Assembly: GCA_964354345.1 (NCBI GenBank)
Contig: CAYGZL010000023.1
Coordinates: 73,207 to 137,206 of the forward strand
Length of the DNA: 64,000 bases
DNA from: CAYGZL01 sp964354345
GTDB lineage: Bacteria > Chloroflexota > Anaerolineae > Anaerolineales > UBA4823
Direction of reading: 5' to 3'
Shown here: positions 44,047-51,760 of the stretch, one piece after another
Layout: every line of letters begins with the position of its first letter
Position numbering within the stretch: position 1 is the stretch's first letter
Made by a program: the position numbers and the translations under genes
The notes under the pieces: generated by a model
Told to the model about the DNA's origin: nothing
Seen by the model: the letters and a program-made list of their open reading frames with translations, nothing else
Databases searched by the model: none

Positions 44047-45075
44047 CTAAGGTTTTGTTTCACAGACCCGGTTGTCATGATCGCCGTCCAGGCGAAAGAT
44101 GTCCCCATATCCCTGGGCAATGCAGTAATCGAAGCAGGACTGTGCAGCCGCGCGGGTCTTAAAATCTTTACAATCCAGGTCAGGTCCCGTACAGTTGCAG
44201 GCATTAACATTCGAACCAGGAGTATTCAAGCTGTACCCTCCCGGATTGCCCCGCGTGTCAGAATTGTCATTTTGCGCGGTTTCCTGGGCCGCCTCAGCGG
44301 TGGCAGCCATAAACTTCCATATACCTGCTAGCTCCTGGCGCGCCTGGTTCTGTGCCGCCAGCAATGATTCCTGGCAGGCAATATCGGGCGGGTAGGGCGT
44401 AGCCGTCGCCAGACCGGCCCTAACGAGTTCAAGGTTAATGAAGACACCTCCCGCGACTACATAGCGTAACAGGCGTTGGTAACGGTCTGTGTTGGATATA
44501 TCTCGAACCAGGATAACTGGCAGCCCTTCCAGCCAGGTCTGGTTCATCTGCAGGGCTTCCTGGCCAACGCCACTTTTGTCCGTCTTGAGTTCTGGCGTGT
44601 TAATCCCGATGTAGCGGACCTGGTATACTTTCCCCTCAATTTCTACTTCGATTGTGTCACCATCCAACACCTGAGTAACCTTAGCTGGTGTCTGTTGGGC
44701 GTTGAGCGGCAAGCAATCCAATCCGCTGGGTGTTGGCGAAATGGTTGGGGTGGCGGTTAGCAGTAGCAAAGTCGGGGTAGATGACGGTTTCGGTGGTTGA
44801 GACGGTGTGACTGTAATCAGACGAGAAGGGTTGGGTGTGTCTTTTGGAAAGGACAGTGGATCAACCAGGACGGCGTTCGCGGTTTGGGTCTCGACAAGTG
44901 AGATGGTTTCTGTCGGAACGGTTTGAACGACTTCATTCTTGTCTACTCCACGGATATCTGGAGATGAGGAAATGATGGGAAATGGGCTAGCACATCCGGT
45001 TAATAAGATGCAAGCATAGCAAAGCAGACATGTAATTCGAATTTGTATTCCGGTATAGTGACCGCAGTACCACAT
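44047..45075 (-). CDS. Lipoprotein nuclease: SNase-like domain plus Excalibur domain
   Basis: The 342-residue protein begins with a lipoprotein signal (LLTGC), then a Thr/Pro-rich linker. A staphylococcal-nuclease domain follows (about 155-270): VLDGDTIEVEI, VRYIGINTPEL (catalytic Arg/Glu) and DRYQRLLRYV. The C-terminus is an Excalibur calcium-binding repeat with LDCKDFKTRAAAQ and DGDHDNRVCE. It should be a surface DNA/RNA nuclease, Ca-dependent. The start at 45075 is chosen for its AGGTGG ribosome site and because it creates the lipobox; an ATG at 45174 would add 33 non-signal residues and touch pckA. Confidence 0.9.
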   Translation of the reverse strand: MWYCGHYTGIQIRITCLLCYACILLTGCASPFPIISSSPDIRGVDKNEVVQTVPTETISLVETQTANAVLVDPLSFPKDTPNPSRLITVTPSQPPKPSSTPTLLLLTATPTISPTPSGLDCLPLNAQQTPAKVTQVLDGDTIEVEIEGKVYQVRYIGINTPELKTDKSGVGQEALQMNQTWLEGLPVILVRDISNTDRYQRLLRYVVAGGVFINLELVRAGLATATPYPPDIACQESLLAAQNQARQELAGIWKFMAATAEAAQETAQNDNSDTRGNPGGYSLNTPGSNVNACNCTGPDLDCKDFKTRAAAQSCFDYCIAQGYGDIFRLDGDHDNRVCETKP

Positions 45076-45173
45076 TAGGACCACCTGGATGATTTTATCC
45101 GAATATCTGGCTGGCATCGAATTTGGGAACGAGATTGGTAAGGGGCAGGGTTTTACGCATATCCAGGAATTCA

Positions 45174-46814
45174 CTATATTCTTGGACCAGCATTGATTAC
45201 TTCCTCCGGCGCACCTTCCTCAAATTTCTTGAAATTATCGATGAAGCGCGAAGCAAGCGAGCGATACCGCTTCGTATAGGCGTCTTTGCTAACCCAGGAA
45301 GAGGCCGGGTCGAGTACAGTATCCGGTACCTCCGGGCAATGGGTAGGCACCTGGAAGCGAAAAATTGGATCAGTCACGTAAGGGACTTCTAGCAATTCGC
45401 CGTCCAATGCGGCGTTTAACATCGCCCGTGTATAGCGGATGCTGATGCGTTTACCGATCCCATACGGTCCACCCACCCAGCCAGTGTTGAGCAGCCAGCA
45501 GTTGACTCCATAACGAGCGATCTTTCGTTGAAGTAGCGCCGCGTAATAAGAGGGATAGTGCACCATAAAAGGTCCGCCGAAGCAGGTGCTGAAGGTGATC
45601 TCTGGTTCTTGACCCAGACCGATTTCGGTACCAGCGATCTTCGATGTGTAACCTGAAATGAAATGATACAGAGCTTGGGCTGGGGTCAGCCTGGCTATCG
45701 GCGGCATCACTCCCGAAGCGTCGCAGGTCAGCAGGACAATATTCTTCGGATGCCCGGCTCGCTTCTCGGACAGTGCGTTCTCGATAAATTCGAGCGGGTA
45801 AGAAGCCCGTGTGTTCTCGGTACGGCTTTCATCGTCCAGGTCAATCAGGCGGGTGATCGGGTCGAAGATCACATTCTCCAGTAGCGTACCAAATTTGTGC
45901 GTGCAGGCGTAGATCTGTGGTTCAGCAGCAGGAGAGAGGGCAATCACTTTGGCATAACAACCACCCTCGAAGTTGAAGATGCCCTCGTCGCTCCAGCCAT
46001 GTTCATCGTCGCCGATTAACCCTCGCCGCGGGTCAGCCGATAGGGTTGTCTTGCCTGTTCCCGAAAGGCCGAAGAACAGCGCTACGTCACCCGAAACTCC
46101 GACATTGGCTGAACAATGCATCGTCATCACACCCTGCAATGGCAGCAAGTAGTTCAGGATTGTGAAGATTGATTTTTTTATTTCACCGGCGTAACCGGTG
46201 TTACCGATGATGCACAGTTTCTGTTCAAAACTGATCGCGATCACCGTATTGGTTGGCGTATCGTCCACCTGCGGAAAGGCTTTGAAGCCTGGCACGGCAA
46301 TTACTGTGAACTCCGGTACATGCCGGCGATACTCCTCGTTTGTTTGAAGCGGTAGGAACATATTGCGTGCAAACAGGCTGTGCCAGGCTTGCTCGGTAAT
46401 AATTCGCACCGGTAAGCGGTAGTTCGGATCGACGCCTGCATAACAATCCTGTACGAAGACATCCCGCCCTTGCAGGTAACCTTGTACCCGATTGAATAAC
46501 TCATGGAACTTCTCCGGATTATAAGGCCGGTTGTATTGACCCCACCAGACCTGGTGATCGGTCACCGGGTCGCGTACAACGAATTTATCATTCGCTGCTC
46601 GAGCGGTATGCTTGCCGGTATTGACAACCAGCGATCCGCCGAGGGTTAGTTTTCCTTCATTTCGGAAGATAACTTCTTCATACAATGCTTCGACTGGCAG
46701 GTTCCAGTACGCCTTATTTAAACTAAACAAGCCGTTATTCTCCAGTCCGTAATCGCTTTTCCTCGCCGCGGACTGCAATTCAGCCGGAGTTTTAATATCC
46801 AAGATATTATTCAT
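45174..46814 (-). CDS. pckA: ATP-dependent phosphoenolpyruvate carboxykinase
   Basis: PckA converts oxaloacetate and ATP to phosphoenolpyruvate, CO2 and ADP, or the reverse in some anaerobes. Motifs: MHCSANVG, the kinase-1a P-loop GLSGTGKTTLSADP, GDDEHGW (metal site) and FEGGCYAKVI. At 546 residues it matches the ATP-type family. It starts one base after the stop of the aminotransferase gene, so aspartate-derived oxaloacetate could feed straight into it. Confidence 0.95.
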   Translation of the reverse strand: MNNILDIKTPAELQSAARKSDYGLENNGLFSLNKAYWNLPVEALYEEVIFRNEGKLTLGGSLVVNTGKHTARAANDKFVVRDPVTDHQVWWGQYNRPYNPEKFHELFNRVQGYLQGRDVFVQDCYAGVDPNYRLPVRIITEQAWHSLFARNMFLPLQTNEEYRRHVPEFTVIAVPGFKAFPQVDDTPTNTVIAISFEQKLCIIGNTGYAGEIKKSIFTILNYLLPLQGVMTMHCSANVGVSGDVALFFGLSGTGKTTLSADPRRGLIGDDEHGWSDEGIFNFEGGCYAKVIALSPAAEPQIYACTHKFGTLLENVIFDPITRLIDLDDESRTENTRASYPLEFIENALSEKRAGHPKNIVLLTCDASGVMPPIARLTPAQALYHFISGYTSKIAGTEIGLGQEPEITFSTCFGGPFMVHYPSYYAALLQRKIARYGVNCWLLNTGWVGGPYGIGKRISIRYTRAMLNAALDGELLEVPYVTDPIFRFQVPTHCPEVPDTVLDPASSWVSKDAYTKRYRSLASRFIDNFKKFEEGAPEEVINAGPRI

Positions 46815-46815
46815 A

Positions 46816-48033
46816 TTACATCCAATCCCTTAGCATCCGCCGGTCGCCGATGTAGATTTCGTTTGGCGAGTTGGGATCCAGCGCCCATTTAATTCGTTCC
46901 ACCGCCGTTGTTATATCTTTTATAGATCCACTATAGCTCAGCCGTAAATGCCCTTCCATGCCGAACTCCTTGCCAGGCACTGTCACTACCAGTGTCTTCT
47001 TCAACAAGAAGCGCGCCAGGTCGACTGAGTCGCCGTTGTAGGCACGAAAATCCGGCAGGCAGTAGAAAGTACCTTCGGGTTTGATTGTATAAATCCCATT
47101 GAAGGCTTTCAATTCTTGCATAATTACATTGCGATTATTTTCGAAGGTCAGGCGGAGACTTTCGACGATACTTTGCATTCCGGTCAGGGCGCCTTCTGCC
47201 GCAGCCTGCAAGACAACCGAGGTGCAGGTGGTGGTCTGCGACTGGACGTTTGTCATCACTTCGACCAATTTGCGGTTAGCCACCACCCAACCGATGCGGA
47301 AACCGGTCATGCCATACAGCTTGGCCACACCGTTGACCACGATTACCATACTGGAATCGATATCTCTCTGTGTATACGCCCAGGCTGGTTTCCATTTCCG
47401 ACCATCGAAAACTAGCTTATGGTAGATATCGTCCATGATCAGGTAAATATTCCGCCGCTCGCAGAACTCAACCACCTCGGCGATAAATTCATCCGGAAAG
47501 ATCGCTCCAGAAGGATTGTTGGGGCTGTTGACGATGATCGCTCGTGTATAAGGTCCGACGGAACGTTCGATGTCAACCATGCGTGGATAGAATGTACTGT
47601 CTTGCGGCGATACAATCACGGGCACACCGTACACCATTTTGACCATTTCCGGGTAACTCACCCAATATGGAGCCAGGATAATCACCTCATCCTGCGGGTT
47701 GAGCAGGCTGTACAGGATGTTATACAATGACTGCTTGGCGCCAGATGATACGATCACGTTCTCAGGCGCGGCGATCCGATCATAGTTTTCCTCTGTGTAA
47801 CGCAGGATAGCTCTTTTCAATGAAGGGATACCATCTGGTGGTGTATATTTTACGTCCCCTTCAGTCAACCGGGCGACTGATGAGAGTATCGCTGCGATTG
47901 GGGCTTTGTTTTTAGGTTCACCGATGCTGAGGTTGATCACGGGTTCACCGCGCTCCCTTAGCAAGCGCGCTTCTTCATTCAGCGCCAGCGTCGGCGATGG
48001 TGCTATGGACCTGGCTATTTGGCTGAGGTTCAT
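46816..48033 (-). CDS. Class I/II aminotransferase, aspartate aminotransferase-like
   Basis: The 405-residue PLP enzyme has NLSIGEPKNKAP near the N-terminus, SSGAKQSLYN (phosphate binding), NSPNNPSGAIF, and the PLP-lysine stretch VAKLYGMTGFRIGW with Lys followed by the G-x-R-x-G-W pattern. The C-terminal LRLSYSGS carries the substrate carboxylate Arg. It most resembles aspartate/prephenate aminotransferases of the AspC type. It is the first gene of an operon with pckA. Three 18-base repeats at 48082-48135 lie over its likely promoter. The exact amino donor is inferred from its neighbour. Confidence 0.9.
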   Translation of the reverse strand: MNLSQIARSIAPSPTLALNEEARLLRERGEPVINLSIGEPKNKAPIAAILSSVARLTEGDVKYTPPDGIPSLKRAILRYTEENYDRIAAPENVIVSSGAKQSLYNILYSLLNPQDEVIILAPYWVSYPEMVKMVYGVPVIVSPQDSTFYPRMVDIERSVGPYTRAIIVNSPNNPSGAIFPDEFIAEVVEFCERRNIYLIMDDIYHKLVFDGRKWKPAWAYTQRDIDSSMVIVVNGVAKLYGMTGFRIGWVVANRKLVEVMTNVQSQTTTCTSVVLQAAAEGALTGMQSIVESLRLTFENNRNVIMQELKAFNGIYTIKPEGTFYCLPDFRAYNGDSVDLARFLLKKTLVVTVPGKEFGMEGHLRLSYSGSIKDITTAVERIKWALDPNSPNEIYIGDRRMLRDWM

Positions 48034-48081
48034 GGATATGGTCTACTCCTGATTTATTCCACTCTTATAACTGCTCTAAAC

Positions 48082-48135
48082 AGAACTACACTTCCGCACG
48101 AAACTACTGTTTCGCACGGAACTACTGTTTCGCAG
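48082..48135. repeat. Three tandem 18-bp hairpin repeats
   Basis: Units run 48082-48099, 48100-48117 and 48118-48135. The last two differ at three or fewer positions; the first is diverged. The middle unit contains GAAAC-TACT-GTTTC, a 5-base stem with a TACT loop. They fill the promoter region between the aminotransferase start and the divergent oxidoreductase gene and could be operator sites. Units of the same design recur inside the oxidoreductase gene at 51193-51292. Confidence 0.75.
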
Positions 48136-48209
48136 TTTATCCTTCTTTTCAAGATGCGTCAATGTACCGGGTGAAATTACTGCGAATTCCGCTGCGATAT
48201 TATTAAAAT

Positions 48210-51200
48210 ATGCGCTGCTTTATTTACAGCGGCTTAAATCCTGATATCCTACATAAATCCAGCTATAATTACCTGTATTCTACCTTTCCGGATGCTACCT
48301 TGTCTCCTGAGTTTGATTCGCCTCTTCACGACCTCGCCCAAGCCCTTCAGAAAGCCCTCACCGGAGAAGTGCGCACCGACCCGGTCACCCGCCTGTTGTA
48401 CAGCACCGATGCCTCGATCTATCAGATCGATCCGTTGGGCGTAGCTTTTCCGCGCACACTCGATGAATTAACTGCGGCAGTTGAAATATGCGCAACCTAT
48501 AACGTGCCGATCCTGGCTCGCGGAGCCGGATCCAGCCTGGCGGGTCAGGCTATCGGTCCAGCCCTGATCCTGGATTGCTCGCGTTACCTGGATCACCTGG
48601 TGGCAATTGACCCTACTGCGCGCACCGCGATTGTCGAGCCTGGCCTGGTGATGGCAGCTTTCAACCAGGCAGTTGCGAAATATGGTCTCCAATTCGGACC
48701 CGATCCGGCTTCGGCAGAACGCGCCACCATGGGTGGCAGCCTGGCGAATAATGCCACCGGCGCGCATTCGATCGTATACGGTATGTTCGCCGATCACCTG
48801 CTCTCAGCCGATGTAATTCTTTCCGATGGTTCTCAGGCGAGCTTTGACGAATTGTCTCTGGAAACAGCTATTGAGCGCGCCCGGCAGCCGACCCGAGAGG
48901 GAGGAATCTACCGCTCAGCCCTGGAGATTCGAGAACAATATGCCGCAGCCATCCACCAGCATTGGCCGCGTACCTGGCGCCGTGCAGCCGGATATAGCCT
49001 TAACTACCTCCTACCCTGGTCTCCCTCCGCCCCGCCGCAGTGGGAACGCGGTCAGCAGTTATCTTTATCCAGTCAACCACCAGCTATCGATAATGTGTCA
49101 ACCGCTGAGTTTAAAACTAATTGCGGCTATCCCGATATGCTTCCTTACCCTCCGGTCAGATATGGCTGCCTTAACCTCGCACCGTTGCTGGCTGGTTCTG
49201 AAGGCACTCTGGCAGTGATTCGCCGGGCAGCGGTACGTCTGGTTCCATTACCAAAGCACACTATACTGTGCGTGTTGACCTACCCCAATCTGGCGGAAGC
49301 CTGTGATGCTGTCCCGACTCTGCTAGAGAGTGGTCCATCTGCGGTAGAGCTGATCCCACCTGAATTGATCCATCTGGCTCGCTCGTTGCCAGCCTATGCC
49401 CACCAGTTAAACGTGATTGGATCCTTATTGCAACACAACCTCAATTCTATTACCCAGGCTGGCTTGCCGGTATTATTGGTTATCGAATATTCTGGCGATG
49501 ACCTGAGCCTGTTACGGGAAAAGGCTCGAGCGCTACGTCTACTATCAAAATTCCAAGCTCAAAATTTAACCACCGAGCTATTCGTGGCTGAAGAACCCGA
49601 CATACAGCGCCAGGTTTGGAATGTACGCAAGGTTGGTTTGGGTATCTTGATGTCCACACCCGGTGATGTAAAACCGGTGGCGTTCATTGAAGATCTGGCG
49701 GTACCTGTTGAGCGCCTGGGAGAGTTTGCCAGGGAGATGGAGCGCATCCTGGCGCAGCACGGCGTCCGCGGTAATGTTTACGCCCATGCCTCCGCCGGCT
49801 GCCTGCATATCCGTCCTTTGTTGAACCTGAAAACGGTGTCTGGCGTCCAGGCACTCCGTTCGATCGCAGCCCAGGCGGTCGCACTAACTTTGCGCCTGGG
49901 TGGCTCTATCAGCGGTGAGCATGGGGATGGACTGGCTCGTTCCGAGTGGCTGGAGCAGATGTATGGACCTGAGTTACTCAGTGCTTTTCGTGAGCTAAAA
50001 ACCGCGGCCGATCCCTATGGATTACTCAACCCTGGTAAGATCGTCGCTCGGCAGGGTGGGGTAGGGCGGGATTTGGCGCCACCCATGGATGTAAATTTAC
50101 GATATGGCGCTGATTATCAACCTCGCGCCTGGAGGACTACACTGGATTTCACTCGCCAGGGAGGCCTGGTAGGAGCGGTGGAGCAGTGCAACGGCGCCGG
50201 GGTATGCCGTAAAGCCGATGGGGTGATGTGCCCCTCCTTTCAGGCAACCCGTGACGAAATGCACAGCACCCGTGGACGTGCAAACTTGCTGCGAGCCATG
50301 CTTTCCGCCAGGACGACTACAAAAAACATTTCAGGTGCAGCAACTGAGAAAGCAGTGTATGAAGCCCTCGATTTGTGCCTGGCTTGCAAAGGTTGCCAGG
50401 CTGAATGTCCCTCGGGGGTTGACATGACACGTCTCAAGTATGAGTTCCTCAACCATTATTACGCGCAACCCAGGCGGCACCGCCGGCTACGTGATTATCT
50501 GTTTGGATATATCGGTTCTTTGGCTCAATGGGGGCATCTCTTCGCTCCCTTGATCAACCCGCTGCTCGGTAATGCCCGGATGGCCGGTCAACTTGAGCGC
50601 CGGATAGGCCTGACTCACCAACGCCGTTTTCCCCAGATGAATTTCCACTCACTACGTTCACAAACGAAATCACTTACACGCTATTGGCGAAATGGCCGGA
50701 CGACAGATAGACAACCTGCGCTGGAGCAGGTTTTATTGCTGAGCGATGCTTTTACCGAGTACTTTAATCCACAGGCTGGTTTGGCGACGGTAAAAGCCCT
50801 CGGCGCAGCCGGCTGTGCAGTCACAGTTTTGCCTGTGTTGGGCGCTGGACGGACACTGATCTCAAAGGGATTCCTCGAACCAGCTCGCCGCCACGCCCGC
50901 CTTTTGTTGGCCGCAATCGAGCGTCTCGATCCATCGGGGAAAATGGCCGTGGTTGGGATCGAACCCTCTGAAATATATACCTTGCGAGATGAATATTTAG
51001 ACCTTCTGATTGGATCAAATAGTGTTGATTCAAAGCTGGCTGCACGAGTGGAATCCCTGGCCCAGCGCGCCTGGCTGATCGACGAGTTCCTCGTCCGTCC
51101 TGGCTCAGATAGTAAGGGAGGACCCCGACCACAAAACCGGTTAATGCGTGTAGTTGAATTTCTGGACTCTGGTAACCGCAACGCCAGCAAAGAATCGGTC

Positions 51201-51605
51201 GACCAGCAAGTGCTCGAGCAGCAGGTACTCCAGCCGCAGGTACCCCTGTGCGGGCAAGTACTCTTGCACGGGCAAGTACTCTTGCACGGGCATTGTTACC
51301 AGAAGGCTCGTCCTCCTGCTGCGGATGGCTATGCTACGGGTGTCGCGGCCACCATAGAAATGTTAGAAGGGGTGGGGTATCAGGTGGAGCTGATTGACGC
51401 AAGCTGCTGTGGGATGGCTGGCGCATTTGGTTATGAAGCAGAGCATTACCAACTCTCCCAACGTGTGGCGGAGATGTCACTCCTACCCGCGGTTCGTAAA
51501 GCAGGGCAGGAGGTGCTCATCGCTGCAGCCGGGGTGTCCTGTCGATCCCAGATTAAGGATGGAAGTGGACGTGAGGTAGTTCATCCCATATCTTTATTAT
51601 TCTAA
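48210..51605 (+). CDS. FAD-linked oxidase fused to Fe-S/CCG domain (GlcD-GlcF type)
   Basis: The 1131-residue protein resembles large 2-hydroxyacid or D-lactate dehydrogenases. Residues about 45-290 are the FAD-binding PCMH domain (LARGAGSSLAGQAIG; MGGSLANNATGAHS). The oxidase C-terminal lobe follows, with SGEHGDGLARSEWL. Next comes a ferredoxin-like part with CNGAGVC, CLACKGCQAECPSGVD, then a CCG domain (HGHCYQKA; DASCCGMAGAFGYEAEHY). It probably oxidises a hydroxyacid and passes electrons to quinone or another carrier. The start is uncertain: TATAAT at 48264-48269 points to a TTG at 48300 rather than ATG 48210. An in-frame repeat expansion lies just before the first CCG Cys. Confidence 0.88.
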   Translation: MRCFIYSGLNPDILHKSSYNYLYSTFPDATLSPEFDSPLHDLAQALQKALTGEVRTDPVTRLLYSTDASIYQIDPLGVAFPRTLDELTAAVEICATYNVPILARGAGSSLAGQAIGPALILDCSRYLDHLVAIDPTARTAIVEPGLVMAAFNQAVAKYGLQFGPDPASAERATMGGSLANNATGAHSIVYGMFADHLLSADVILSDGSQASFDELSLETAIERARQPTREGGIYRSALEIREQYAAAIHQHWPRTWRRAAGYSLNYLLPWSPSAPPQWERGQQLSLSSQPPAIDNVSTAEFKTNCGYPDMLPYPPVRYGCLNLAPLLAGSEGTLAVIRRAAVRLVPLPKHTILCVLTYPNLAEACDAVPTLLESGPSAVELIPPELIHLARSLPAYAHQLNVIGSLLQHNLNSITQAGLPVLLVIEYSGDDLSLLREKARALRLLSKFQAQNLTTELFVAEEPDIQRQVWNVRKVGLGILMSTPGDVKPVAFIEDLAVPVERLGEFAREMERILAQHGVRGNVYAHASAGCLHIRPLLNLKTVSGVQALRSIAAQAVALTLRLGGSISGEHGDGLARSEWLEQMYGPELLSAFRELKTAADPYGLLNPGKIVARQGGVGRDLAPPMDVNLRYGADYQPRAWRTTLDFTRQGGLVGAVEQCNGAGVCRKADGVMCPSFQATRDEMHSTRGRANLLRAMLSARTTTKNISGAATEKAVYEALDLCLACKGCQAECPSGVDMTRLKYEFLNHYYAQPRRHRRLRDYLFGYIGSLAQWGHLFAPLINPLLGNARMAGQLERRIGLTHQRRFPQMNFHSLRSQTKSLTRYWRNGRTTDRQPALEQVLLLSDAFTEYFNPQAGLATVKALGAAGCAVTVLPVLGAGRTLISKGFLEPARRHARLLLAAIERLDPSGKMAVVGIEPSEIYTLRDEYLDLLIGSNSVDSKLAARVESLAQRAWLIDEFLVRPGSDSKGGPRPQNRLMRVVEFLDSGNRNASKESVDQQVLEQQVLQPQVPLCGQVLLHGQVLLHGHCYQKARPPAADGYATGVAATIEMLEGVGYQVELIDASCCGMAGAFGYEAEHYQLSQRVAEMSLLPAVRKAGQEVLIAAAGVSCRSQIKDGSGREVVHPISLLF
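48264..48269 (+). promoter_or_regulatory. Possible -10 box of the oxidoreductase gene
   Basis: A consensus TATAAT lies downstream of the first in-frame ATG and 31 bases before an in-frame TTG at 48300. The conserved protein only starts after that TTG. No good -35 is seen. Confidence 0.3.
51193..51292. repeat. In-frame tandem repeats inside the oxidoreductase gene
   Basis: Five units of 15-18 bases; the last two (51252-51269, 51270-51287) are identical copies of GGGCAAGTACTCTTGCAC. Each has a GCAAG-TACT-CTTGC stem-loop. They encode repeated QVLLHG-like residues immediately before the CCG motif HGHCYQKA. The design matches the intergenic repeats at 48082-48135. Confidence 0.8.
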
Positions 51606-51629
51606 TATCCAATATACAAGATTGCCTGC

Positions 51630-51657
51630 CTGACAATTGGACATTTTATAGTACAAT
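51630..51657 (+). promoter_or_regulatory. Promoter of the glycoside hydrolase gene
   Basis: CTGACA (51630-51635) and TACAAT (51652-51657) have a 16-base spacer. The predicted transcript would have a leader of about 97 bases that contains the palindrome at 51683-51694. Confidence 0.4.
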
Positions 51658-51682
51658 AATTCAAATCTTAACCTCCACACTC

Positions 51683-51694
51683 GGATAATTATCC
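51683..51694. promoter_or_regulatory. Perfect palindrome GGATAATTATCC
   Basis: This 12-base perfect palindrome lies 67 bases before the ATG of the hydrolase gene and could be an operator for a dimeric repressor. No second copy is seen nearby. Confidence 0.35.
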
Positions 51695-51760
51695 TGACTT
51701 GCGTGTGATAGATTTTCCCTCATAATTCAGACCTATTCTAAACCTTGAAGAGGTAGGCCT

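Noticed and set aside
48082..48135. CRISPR array
   Set aside because: Only three 18-bp units with no spacers and no cas genes nearby.
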